NCBI GenBank assembly: GCA_025349905.2
Contig: MU624929.1
Span: 1 to 16,984, forward strand
DNA: 16,984 nt
Source: Blastocladiella britannica
Taxonomy: Eukaryota; Blastocladiomycota; Blastocladiomycetes; Blastocladiales; Blastocladiaceae
Direction: 5' to 3'
Shown here: one piece after another, positions 8,538-16,984 of the stretch
Numbering within the stretch: the first letter of the stretch is position 1
How the letters are laid out: each line of letters starts with the position of its first letter
Position numbers and translations under genes: made by a program
The notes under the pieces: model-generated
Told to the model about the DNA's origin: nothing
Databases searched by the model: none
The model's input: only the letters and a program-made list of their open reading frames with translations

Positions 8538-11393
8538 ATGGGAAAGTCGCCCACGATGGCGGATCCCATAACACTGTCACCTCGCGTCCTCCGCGTGCGC
8601 GTACGCCGATCCGATCTCGCTGCCACCGTTGCTACTCATGGTGACAAGCACCGTCCTCGTCTCGCAGCACCAACAACGGAGAGAGCAATCGAAAAAACAA
8701 AATCACGCCCGCCTCGACCAAAACCACCAATAAAGACACTTGCGCTGGACTCGCCCGAGCGAGATCTTTTACTCAGAGCATTTACCTGCTGGCGAGACGG
8801 CGTGCTTGGTGCGCGCCTCAGATGGCGACTGCTCATCAAGGCCAATGTGCGATCCGTCTATGTTGCCCGCGTGCGCATTCTCCGTGCCTGGCGTTCCGCA
8901 TTGCAGCGACGTCGGGATGCACAATTTGCTGCCGACTATGGTAATACAATTACCCACACTCTTGTCTTGGCCTGCATTTTTTTTCTCACGTCAATTAAAA
9001 TGAAGCCAGGATCACGCTGACCAAGCGTCTCTTCAACACCTGGGAGGTCCGGGCAGCAGCCGCATCCTCCTTACGCACCGCTCTGGAACGTGCTGCCGAT
9101 TGGCGTCTGGGAACGGTAGTCTCGGCAACATTTTACCAATGGCTGGTTGCGCTTCGACTTCGCCAGCGGGCAACCACCATGAACGCCATTGCTGACGCAT
9201 TTCTCGCTCGGCACGTTATTCGTCACTGTCTTGCGCACTGGATGAGTGCCGCACTGGAAGTCCAACAGCTGCGACCCGCTCTGGAATGGGCGACGACCGA
9301 GGCCCAGGGCCAATTCGCGGCCGCCGTGGTTGAGGCATGGCGTGTGCGGTGCCAAGTCGCAGCGAGTGACCGTGTACTGTTGCAAGAGCATGCGGACCGA
9401 TCGATGCACCGGCTGGCGCTAACGAGCGTGCAACGATGGTATCAGCGGCTCGACGAATGCCGGTCCATGGCCGCGGCCGCCGATGCATTCTACCTTCCTC
9501 GCGAGCGAGAGCGACTGCTCTTGGCCGCCCTGGACACTTGGCGCGCGGCTGCCGCGGCTCAACAGCAGTCCCACACGATGGCTCCAGCCGCAGATGCGTT
9601 TCGACAATCGCATTTGGTCCGTCCAGTCCTGCTGCGGCTTGTGTCCAAGGCCGAGCGCGCGATTGCCGACCGAGCGCGCGCCGATGCATTCCACCTTGCG
9701 CTCCAGTGGCGGCGCGTGCGTCGCCGATTTGTTCGCCCGGCCAAGGCCGCCGCTTTGGCGCTTTGGCGTACCGCCACCGCGCGCCGACTCGCAAGCAAAC
9801 GCGTCATGGCGTCTGCCGTGACCCTGTACCGCCGCACGATCCAGCAGCGCGCCCTGGACGCGTGGCGGGAATACGTGACGATTCGACGTGCCCATTCCGC
9901 CCAGATGCAGGCCGCGGCGTTGGTGGCGACGCGAGCGTTAGTCACGGCGGTCTTGGCGCGATGGGACGCGGCGGTGCACGAGTCGCGACATGCACGCATC
10001 GTTGACCGCCGCGTCGTCGCCTGGCGCGCGGAATTTGCCAAGGCACGCGCATGGTACGCGTGGATTGGCGTGGTGCGTAGGCAACAAGCGCGGCGACACC
10101 AGGTGCAACTGGCGGTCCAGTGGCACCAGACACGCATGAGCCTTGCCGTTCTCGCGACTTGGCAACACGCCGCTGCGCGCCGGCGATGGGAGCACGAATG
10201 GGTGGCCCATTTCGTTCAGGTGCGCCAGCACCAATGTGCGACAGTGGCTCTCCTCCAGTGGCGGCGGCAGACGTTGGCGCGGGTCACGGAACGACGCGCC
10301 GTCAAACACATTGCCACTGTTCGACAACGCCTCGCTCTTTGTCGCGCATGGAACTTGTGGGTTGAGTTTTGTGCCCTTCAACGCACCTTTCGCCGCCGTG
10401 AAGCACTTGCCGCTGAGGAATGGAAATCCAAGGTCATCCGTCGAGTGGTGATTTGCATCAAGCGCGACATTGCGCAGCGCAAAGTCGGCCAGGAAGTCAA
10501 TCATTGGCGACTGCAGCGTCAGGTATATTCACAATTTTTTTTATCGAACTTTGTCTTCGAGCTGATAAAGTTTTTTGGTAGGCAATATCGACATGGATCG
10601 GCGCGTTCGAGCGGCGACAACAAGAGCACGATCGAGTCCAAGTGCTGTATACTGAGCTTGCCCGCCGTCCGTTATTTTTTTCATATCGTTGGCCAAAGAC
10701 TCTTGCTCATGACAGCACTTGCCCACACAGGATCTCTCGAGCGCCATTTGTTTGCCTGGCTCCTTGTCGCCAAGCAGTCGTTGCTCAAGTCCTTGCGCCG
10801 AGATCAAGCGGTGCGATTTCACATGCAACATTCGGGCCTCCGAGTGCTATTAACATGGCGAGCAAAATGTACGATCAAGCAGCTTCACTGGGTACCTTTG
10901 CTTTCTACTGCAATCCAAATGGGAACTCACAACCAAATGAACACAGAGCCACGAGCAAAAAGCGGCCGCCGTGTACAACTTCAAGCTTCAGGTTTATGCC
11001 CTCAAGCAATGGCGTAATGCCCGACCCGACTGGACAGCTGTGCATGAGATGGCGGTGGTTCGGCCGCGCGAGTTTGCCGACGGATCGACTCTTCGCCGCG
11101 CCTGGGTCGCATGGCGGCAGTTCCTTGGGCAGCGGCGCATTGCTCTCTGGCGGGTCCGGTTTGCGGAAAAGTGGAACCACCAGCAGCAACAGCAGCAGGG
11201 TCCTTCATCATCTGTCAGTGATGGCCCTAATGTTGTGGCAACAGGAACGATCGTGCCCACGCAACAGCTTGATCGCCACGATTCGTTCCAGGCGGATCCG
11301 ACCAAGATGAACGACAGGGACAAACCAATACCGACTCATTCACTCCGACCAGCACCGCGCCGGTGGGGTGGTGGGGATCTCGATGGTCTTTGA
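8538..11393 (+). CDS. Sfi1-like centrin-binding repeat protein
   Basis: Exons 8538-8940, 9006-10522, 10582-10666, 10731-10891 and 10947-11393 join in frame across introns of 55-65 nt, giving about 870 residues. After a basic Pro-rich N-terminus, the protein is a long alpha-helical array of about 25 units each centred on a Trp preceded by small or hydrophobic residues and followed by Arg/Lys: FTCWRDG, ILRAWRSAL, LFNTWEVRA, VVEAWRVRC, ALDTWRAAA, ALALWRTAT, ALDAWREYV, VLATWQHAA, VLLTWRAK, AWVAWRQF and others. This is the Sfi1 repeat, which binds one centrin per unit and forms the filament of yeast half-bridges and of centrosomes or basal bodies. The C-terminal tail (about 790-870) is Gln/Ser-rich and repeat-free. 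The intron at 10667 begins GTCCGT. The stop lies 54 nt before the next gene's ATG. Confidence 0.85.
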
Positions 11394-11435
11394 CCATTTC
11401 TCTCTTTCCCAAACTTGTCCAAGAATATTCATTCA

Positions 11436-11441
11436 AATAAA
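11436..11441 (+). terminator. AATAAA polyadenylation signal
   Basis: AATAAA lies 43 nt after the stop of the Sfi1-like gene and only 7 nt before the predicted ATG of the AP-1 sigma gene. Cleavage would then fall within the downstream gene's first intron, so the two transcription units probably overlap. Confidence 0.4.
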
Positions 11442-11447
11442 TTAAAA

Positions 11448-12280
11448 ATGGTCCGGCGCCGATCCGAACGATAATTGCGCCACTTGCTGCTGTCGTACCG
11501 ACCGACCAACGCTGACACCTACATTTAATTCTCTAACAGATTCAATGGCTGTTGTTGTTCTCGCGCCATGGCAAAATCCGGCTGCGGAAATTCTTTCGTG
11601 TCCTGCCGCCAGCCGAAAAGGCGAAATTGACGCAAGAGGCCATGTCGACGATCCTTGCGCGCAAGTCGGGCATGTGCAATGTGGTCGAGTACAAGGAAAA
11701 GAAGCTGATTTACCGTCGGTGCGTCGTCTTGATTTTTTTATGGAATTGTACTCCACTGATCGCAGCAAAATTACAGCTATGCGAGCCTGTACTTTTGCAT
11801 GTGCGTGGACTCGGATGACAATGAGCTTATTACGCTTGGTATTGGTTTTTTTTTTTTTGTCAAGTATGGAAAAGGCGATTACATCTCATGGGAAATCGCT
11901 TTTTTTTTTTGCAGAGATCATCCACCGCTACGTGCAATCGCTCGACACGTACTTTGGAAACGTATGTCGTCAGGATTCTCGTCAGATCATTTCCATTGAC
12001 CCCCATGTTTGTACAGGTGGCCGAGCTCGACATTATCTTTCACTTCCAGACCGCGTACCAAGTGCTTGATGAGCTGGTTGTCTGTGGTGCGTTCATTTTC
12101 TCGCTGCTTCAACCTATATGGAAAGTATCTCACTAACAATAATGCTAAAAATTAGGCGAAATGGTCGAAAGCTCACATAAAGAGGTCAACAAGATCATGA
12201 AAAAGATTGACGAGATCGAAGCCGATGCGCCGCCGCCGCAAGGGAGTTTGATCCAGCAGATGCAGTCCATTGTGGGATAG
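11448..12280 (+). CDS. AP-1 clathrin adaptor complex sigma subunit
   Basis: The small sigma subunit of the AP-1 adaptor stabilises the core that sorts cargo between trans-Golgi and endosomes. Exons 11448-11450 (ATG alone), 11540-11718, 11777-11838, 11915-11961, 12017-12086 and 12156-12280 keep frame and give 161 residues, against about 156-158 for the family. Visible family motifs are LLLFSRHGKIRLRKF, EKAKLTQE, MCNVVEYKEKKLIYRRYAS, DSDDNELITLEIIHRYV, DTYFGNV, AELDIIFHF, VLDELVVCGEM and SSHKEVNK. MCN-x-x-EY and ITLEIIHRYV are AP-1 rather than AP-2 features. The C-terminus (PPPQGSLIQQMQSIVG) extends slightly past typical sigma chains. The first exon is inferred because the conserved start MI(K/Q)(Y/W)LLL requires an ATG just before ATT CAA TGG, and ATG 11448 sits directly on a GT donor (GTCCGG) with an AG at 11539. 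The other exons are secure. Confidence 0.9.
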
Positions 12281-12712
12281 GATCAATCGAGTCAATTCAA
12301 CTTTTTCACTTTTTTTCGGACAAGTCTTGGCATTTTTTGGAATCAAAAAATCAAAAAAAAAAAAAGTATGCGGACAATATACGCTGGTCCAGTCGATTTC
12401 GGAATCTTGGCATTCTGCTTTTATGATGCGGAAGACGGGAGACGGCAACCGCGTGTAGAGCGGTGGCGCCCAAGTCCACCTGTTTTGAATCGAGTCAGAA
12501 AAATCTTCAACTCTTGTGAGACCGCCGTCTTCACCGCCAAGAACAACAACGAGAAGATGTGTACGAGGAGAATGCCAAGACTTACGAAGGCGGTACCGGT
12601 ATAAAGCGGCCCGAGATTCCCGCGCTCAATTTTTTGTTTCCAATCACCTCACACTCAAACCACACATCTCACACACATTCTCACACACTTCTAACACACT
12701 TCTCACACAACA
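12281..12712 (+). promoter_or_regulatory. AP-1 sigma 3' region and actin promoter/leader
   Basis: This 432-nt spacer begins with T- and A-rich runs, including an A-run near 12353-12365, probably the 3' end of the adaptin transcript. It contains a short direct repeat of TCTTGGCATT (about 12325 and 12406), a TATA box at 12600-12606, and ends in a CA/CT-rich leader (about 12650-12712, repeated CACAC and TTCTCACAC) just before the actin ATG. Short open frames here lack codon bias, and no RNA gene is seen. Confidence 0.5.
12600..12606 (+). promoter_or_regulatory. TATA box of actin gene
   Basis: TATAAAG lies 107 nt upstream of the actin ATG. With a start site about 30 nt downstream, the leader would be about 75-80 nt and largely CA-rich, a sensible arrangement for a strongly expressed gene. 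Confidence 0.55.
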
Positions 12713-13905
12713 ATGAGCTTCGATGATAACCTTACAGCCGTACGTCTCTTCTTCTCAAGTTCATATCATCTCACCATCAAACTCAAAAGCTCACAACAAC
12801 ACAAAATGTAGGTCGTGATCGACAATGGATCGGGCATGTGCAAGGCCGGATTCGGCGGCGAGGAAAGCCCTCGCGTCGTGTTCCCGTCGCTGGTCGGTAC
12901 CCCTCGCCACCGCAACGTCATGTCGGGGATGGGCCAGAAGGACATGTACATTGGCGACGAGGCCCAGGCCAAGCGCGGGCTTCTGTCGCTGCAGTACCCG
13001 ATCGAGCACGGGATCGTGACCAACTGGGATCACATGGAGAAGATCTGGCACCACACGTACGCAAATTCATCAATACTTGATGAGTGGAAACCTATACTGA
13101 TACAACTGCTACAAAAAAAAGGTACTACAATGAGTTGCGCGTCGCTCCCGAGGAACACCCGGTGCTGCTGACCGAGGCGCCCATGAACCCCAAGATCAAC
13201 CGCGAGAAGATGACCCAGATCATGTTCGAGTCGTTCAACACGCCCGCGTTCTTTGTGCAGATCCAGGCAGTGCTGTCGCTGTACTCGTCGGGCCGCACCA
13301 CGGGCATTGTGATGGACTCTGGCGACGGCGTCTCGCACGTGGTCCCCATTTACGAGGGCTACTCGATGCTGCACGCGATCCAGCGGCTGGACCTGGCGGG
13401 TCGCGACCTCACCCACCACCTGCAGCGTCTGCTGATGGACCGCGGCCACTCGCTCAATACCACGGCCGAGATGGAGATTGTGCGCGACATCAAGGAGAAG
13501 CTGTGCTACGTGGCCCTCGATTACGACGCCGAAATGGCCACGGCAACGCAGTCATCTACGCTTGAGAAGGCGTACGAGATGCCCGACGGCCAGATCCTCA
13601 ACATCGGGTCCGAGCGGTTCCGTTGCCCCGAGGCGCTGTTCCAGCCCTCAATGCTCGGCCGTGAGTCGGCAGGTATCCACGACACCACGTACGGCTCGAT
13701 CATGAAGTGCGACGTCGATATCCGCAAGGAATTGTACTCCAACATTGTTTTGTCGGGTGGATCAACCATGTACCCGGGGATCGCCGACCGCATGCAAAAG
13801 GAGATCACGGCTCTGGCCCCCTCGTCGATGAAGGTCAAGATCGTGGCCCCACCCGAGCGCAAGTACTCGGTGTGGATCGGCGGGTCCATTCTCGCGTCGC
13901 TGTCG

Positions 13906-13937
<32 letters not shown>

Positions 13938-13983
13938 GTACGACGAGGCAGGCCCTTCGATCGTTCACCGCAAGTGCTTCTAA
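12713..13983 (+). CDS. Actin (divergent conventional actin)
   Basis: Actin polymerises into filaments of the cytoskeleton and hydrolyses ATP. Exons 12713-12739, 12812-13056 and 13122-13983 (introns 72 and 65 nt) encode 377 residues, the normal length. ATP-site and structural motifs are present: [26 protein letters not shown], the catalytic Gln in [38 protein letters not shown], and the canonical C-terminus [16 protein letters not shown]. It is not an Arp: there are no large insertions. It is nevertheless more divergent than most actins, for example [21 protein letters not shown] in and before the D-loop, [20 protein letters not shown], and [17 protein letters not shown]. The first exon codes for only MSFDDNLTA, a common actin arrangement in fungi. 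Codon use is strongly G/C-ending, suggesting high expression. Confidence 0.97.
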
Positions 13984-14164
13984 GTGATGTTTTTTTTCCC
14001 TTCAATATACTTTTTATCCATTCATTTTCTTCTACAAGTCCATTCGATAATAGTTACAAGAGTAGGGAGCCTGTAGGTGTACGGTATTTCTATTTTGCTC
14101 ACGCAAATATAATAAAATGAAGGGGAAAGGTAGAGTACAAAAAGGCAACCTCACTCTAAATCGC
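13984..14164. other. Convergent 3' regions of actin and the membrane-protein gene
   Basis: This AT-rich 181-nt gap lies between two convergent stops. AATAAA at 14111-14116 is a plausible actin polyadenylation signal, 128 nt after the stop and 49 nt before the opposing gene's stop. Nothing else is evident. Confidence 0.5.
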
Positions 14165-16071
14165 TCACCACGCCCGGTCGCCTCCACTAGCGCCAGGTGC
14201 AGCCGCCGACCGTTCCATGGCTTCCTGCTGATGAATCCAGTCGGCGATCTCTCGCTCCTCGTGCGCGCGCTGCATGCGGCGCATCTGCTGATCCTCGGCG
14301 ATCTCGGCCGCGGCCGCGTGCTCGCGGTCCTGCAAGCCCCACTGCGACTGGCGCGCGCGCATCTGCCGCCGTTGCGACTGCGCCGCCGCCTCGGTGGTCC
14401 ACGGGTCGCCGCCAGCAGCGGCCGTGGGGAGAGGCGATGGAAGTGGGGACGACAGCGGGGACGGGATCGGATGGGTGCCACCAGGGCCAACACCGAGGTG
14501 CAACGTGGGTGCAGACGCAGCGCCACGAAGCGGTGGCGGGACATCTGACGGTTGACGCTGGTGCGAGGGCCGTCTCCGCTGGTCTTGCGATGGACCCGGC
14601 AGGGCGGTGGCGTACCCGGATGGTTGTTGCTGTAGTTGTCGTTGTTGAAGTGGGTACCCCGCATGCATCTGTGGCGCCGATCGGGACGATATCAAGTTGC
14701 GCGGCGGCGGTGGACCACCGTCAGCGGCGCCACCGCCTCGCCACGTTGGTGGGAGCGGCGACAGCGGTAATGGTGGCGGAAGACCGGGGGTCAAGGGCCG
14801 ACTCGAGAGATTGGATGCGCTGGACGAGTGCTGATACGGAAATGCTGCGGCCGCGTTCGCGTCCAAGTAAATGGACCGGCGCGGGTTCCGGTTGGGCCCC
14901 CGCGAGCCTGACCCCGGTGTCCCTGCCCGCGCAGTCGGTGGCGTGTACGTCTTTTGGTACACGGCAATCACGCGCTCGCCGCGGCCCTGGCTGACGGCCG
15001 ACGCCGGTGCATTGTTTGGGGCGGACCGCGACCCAGGTGGACTGGGCTTGCCGTATGATCCGGCGGCGGGGCCGTGGGTCGCCGACGAGCCCGCGGACGA
15101 TGGGATCTGGCCCGAGGACCCGATACCGCGCGTCGACGGCATGATCACGGCCAGCACTTCGACGCCCTCAAGCATGGGCGTGGTGCGCACGTAGAACACG
15201 AAATAGTCGAACGTGGTGGCGGCCATGGCCAGTTCCAGCGTGAACCCGAGCGACTCGTACAACCCGCCGCTGGGAAACACAGTCCGCGCGAGGACTGTGA
15301 ACAAGATAAAGTTGAGGTGCAGCACCAGCGCGAGCACGGACGACCATGCGAGCGAAATCCAGCGGCCGGGGGTCAATCGGGCCACGTTGAGGTACGTGGA
15401 CGTCCACAACCCCGATGCGACGACTGTTTTTTTTTTAGGAATGTGAGACATTACAAACAAAGAAGTCAAAAAAAAATACCATAAAAGAACACATCGCAGG
15501 CAATGTGGAGAACAAAGGTAAGCGGCACGGCCACGGCAATAGTCAATTGCCAGGCGTACGCGGGCCAGATGGGCGTATTGCGCTGGATTTGGAGCGACAG
15601 ATCCCGCGTGGTGGCCCGCGGGTACTTGTGCAAGAAATCGTCACCCGTTACTTTAGCAATGACGCCGGCGGAAAAGAACGAGATGACGGTGATGCATCCG
15701 AGAATGAGCAAACCAAAGACAACCACCAGCAAACCGTAGCTCGTGGCGGCGGTCGAGTCGCGCAGCACCAGTGGGGCCGCGGCGGTGAGGCGGCGGTACG
15801 TGAGGAATGCGAGGACACCCAAGTAACACAGGTAGCGCAGGAGGCTGCGCGACAGCGAAAAGTACTGCAGAAAGGCGGTGGCGTATTGGTCCAAGAACAA
15901 GACCATGAGCGAGTCCGTGACCGAGAGCAGCCGGTTGACCACCAGGGCCGCAAAGGCGATGCGGTCGATACGGGTCGACGGGAGCGCCTTGTATGCAAAG
16001 GGCAGCACAATTAGAGACAGCAGCACGAGTGCTGCCTCGGTGAGCAGGTCGGTCGCGGTTCTATTTGGCAT
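14165..16071 (-). CDS. Seven-helix membrane protein with long Pro/Ser/Gln-rich tail
   Basis: Exons 16071-15480 and 15423-14165 join in phase 1 across a 56-nt intron and encode about 616 residues. Seven hydrophobic segments are visible: ALVLLSLIVLPFAY (about 14-27), AFAALVVNRLLSV through MVLFL (38-60), LRYLCYLGVLAFLTY (78-93), YGLLVVVFGLLILGCITVI (112-132), LTIAVAVPLTFVLHIACDVF (175-195), ISLAWSSVLALVLHLNFILF (210-232) and AATTFDYFVFYV (255-268). The rest (about 280-616) is a low-complexity tail rich in Pro, Ser, Gly and Gln that ends in a charged, probably coiled-coil segment (about 545-605, with RQSQWGLQDREHAAAAEIAE and MQRAHEEREIADW). There is no signal peptide beyond the first helix. The layout fits a receptor-like or scaffold-linked membrane protein, but I do not recognise the family. 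The start is the first ATG before the first helix; the frame is open upstream. Confidence 0.75.
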
Positions 16072-16214
16072 GATTGGAAACGACGCCGCCAGCGACGCTC
16101 TATTTGTTTTGCGTATTTTTGAAATGAGGCGTCCGGTCGTCCTTTTGCAATGCACGTTTGGACGTAGCAGCAGCAGAAAAGCACCCCGTACCCAAGGAAT
16201 GTTGTGGTCATGCA

Positions 16215-16238
16215 ATTGTCTATGAAATTGTCTATGAA
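16215..16238 (+). repeat. Perfect tandem duplication of ATTGTCTATGAA
   Basis: The 12-mer ATTGTCTATGAA occurs twice head to tail, 144 nt upstream of the membrane-protein ATG. It may be a duplicated regulatory element or a simple replication slip. Confidence 0.8.
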
Positions 16239-16694
16239 AACGTTGTATGGAGCAAGTCCGAAAAGCTGGCAAATGTTGTTTGTGGAGGTGAGTCTCAGGC
16301 TTACTCTATTTGGTTCTGGCTGGTCTAATACAAAAGCACTACCACGAAAGAACGAGAGAGAAAAGGGTGCGACGAACCCTGCTATTCACACGATTTTTTT
16401 TAAATAGACCACGAGGAGAAGCGAATAAGGATTGTGCCCGCAATTGTCAGAGCTAAAAAAAAAATCGATATTATCAAAGGGAGGCCGTGCCTATTTGCGC
16501 GGTCAATTAATGGTTGTTGGAAAATGGGGCTCAAAAGTTGTGTTATATTTCGAGGCTGCAGAGAGTGCCGCCAAGGACAAAGACTGAGCGGAAAATCATA
16601 TCATGACCTATTGTTTTTAATTGCATCACACGCCTGTAACAACCAATCCGGAAATCCAAGGAAATTGGAAGAGCTGAAACAACGTGATCTCGAT

Positions 16695-16715
16695 CCTGTA
16701 CAGCAATTGTACAGG
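16695..16715. repeat. 8-bp inverted repeat with 5-nt loop
   Basis: CCTGTACA and TGTACAGG flank GCAAT, forming a perfect short palindromic arm pair in an otherwise featureless AT-richer spacer. It could be a hairpin or a site for a dimeric DNA-binding protein. There is no T-run to suggest a terminator. Confidence 0.6.
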
Positions 16716-16802
16716 TATGCCAAAAGGAAAGGCGAATCGAGAGCGGGTGGGGTATAAGCCCAGTTGGAAGGTAGAAAGGGGGCCAAACTATGAGATGGCC
16801 CG

Positions 16803-16920
16803 AGGGAGAGGAGAAAAGAAAAAAGTAAACAAAAAAAAGAAAAGAAAAAGAGAGAGAGGAGCGACGGAGAGGGAGAGAGGGAGAGAGAGGGGAGAGAAAA
16901 AGGAGAAGAAAAAAGGAAAG
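16803..16920 (+). repeat. Polypurine (GA-rich) tract
   Basis: About 118 nt are almost entirely A and G, with GAGAGA-type runs in the centre and only a few pyrimidines. It lies immediately 3' of the minus-strand stop at 16922, so in that gene's transcript it would be a pyrimidine-rich 3' untranslated segment. Confidence 0.85.
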
Positions 16921-16921
16921 G

Positions 16922-16984
16922 CTACGCTGCCACCATAGCCGTCACTGGCGCAGAGGCCTCGGCCGCCTCCGCCAAACGAACCAA
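16922..16984 (-). CDS. C-terminal end of an unrecognised gene, cut by the window edge
   Basis: The last 63 bases read on the minus strand as LVRLAEAAEASAPVTAMVAA followed by TAG, with mostly G/C third positions like the other genes. The other frames on either strand have stops or poor codon use, except one plus frame that could also be open. The segment is too short to name. Confidence 0.4.
   Translation of the reverse strand: MVRLAEAAEASAPVTAMVAA

Larger units (their letters stand above)
16072..16921. other. AT-richer intergenic region
   Basis: This 850-nt stretch runs from the start of the membrane-protein gene to the 3' end of the next minus-strand gene. It is visibly less GC-rich than the coding regions and has A and T runs. 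It contains a tandem 12-mer (16215-16238), a short inverted repeat (16695-16715) and a polypurine tract (16803-16920). The longest open frame lacks codon bias and an ATG at its start. No tRNA or other structured RNA was recognised. Confidence 0.5.

Noticed and set aside
9419..10504. Long open frames antisense to the Sfi1-like gene
   Set aside because: GC-rich sequence suppresses stops on both strands; only the plus frame shows Trp-centred repeats and in-frame splice sites.
12640..12644. CCAAT box for actin
   Set aside because: It lies downstream of the TATA box, probably within the transcribed leader, so it is unlikely to act as a CCAAT promoter element.
12713..13983. Actin-related protein (Arp) instead of actin
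   Set aside because: Length is 377 residues with no Arp-type insertions, and the ATP site and C-terminus are those of conventional actin.
16434..16757. Short open frame in the right-hand spacer
   Set aside because: It begins with GTG, has no codon bias and matches no family; treated as chance.
1..16984. CRISPR array, tRNA, rRNA or transposon
   Set aside because: I saw no regularly spaced direct repeats, cloverleaf-like sequence, rRNA motifs, terminal inverted repeats or transposase/reverse transcriptase motifs.

Overview
The window is nuclear DNA from a eukaryote. Genes are interrupted by short GT..AG introns of about 55-90 nt (one of 142 nt), exons are GC-rich with strong G/C preference at third codon positions, and introns and spacers are AT-richer with long T or A runs. 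Intergenic gaps are often under 250 nt. A conventional but divergent actin, an AP-1 sigma adaptin, an Sfi1-type centrin-binding protein and an mRNA export adaptor point to a compact unicellular or fungal genome. My best guess is an early-diverging zoosporic fungus or a relative, but this rests on gene density, intron size and base composition, not on a marker comparison.

Layout, left to right. (1) 61-375, minus: an uncertain exon at the window edge. (2) About 590-1796, plus: a multi-exon gene of unknown function whose splicing I could not fully resolve. (3) 1958-4490, minus: a four-exon class II (bacterial/degradative-type) HMG-CoA reductase with all catalytic motifs. (4) 4710-6563, minus: a two-exon C7orf25/UPF0415 (DUF1308, PIN-like) protein. 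(5) 6643-8466, minus: a six-exon ALYREF/POLDIP3(SKAR)-like mRNA export adaptor with a UAP56-binding motif, repeated DLR motifs, an RS domain and an RRM. (6) 8538-11393, plus: a five-exon Sfi1-like protein of about 870 residues with about 25 tryptophan-centred repeats, divergent from gene 5 across only 71 bp. (7) 11448-12280, plus: AP-1 sigma adaptin in six exons, the first apparently only the ATG. (8) 12713-13983, plus: actin in three exons with a TATA box. (9) 14165-16071, minus: a two-exon seven-helix membrane protein with a long Pro/Ser/Gln-rich tail. (10) 16072-16921: an AT-richer spacer with a polypurine tract. (11) 16922-16984, minus: the apparent C-terminal end of a further gene.

The genes look like an ordinary gene-dense stretch of housekeeping functions (sterol precursor metabolism, mRNA export, centrosome or spindle pole, clathrin trafficking, cytoskeleton) rather than one pathway cluster. 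The points most worth a second look are the eukaryotic, intron-bearing class II HMG-CoA reductase, the SKAR-like architecture of the export adaptor, the 71-bp divergent promoter, the ATG-only first exon, and the unrecognised seven-helix protein.
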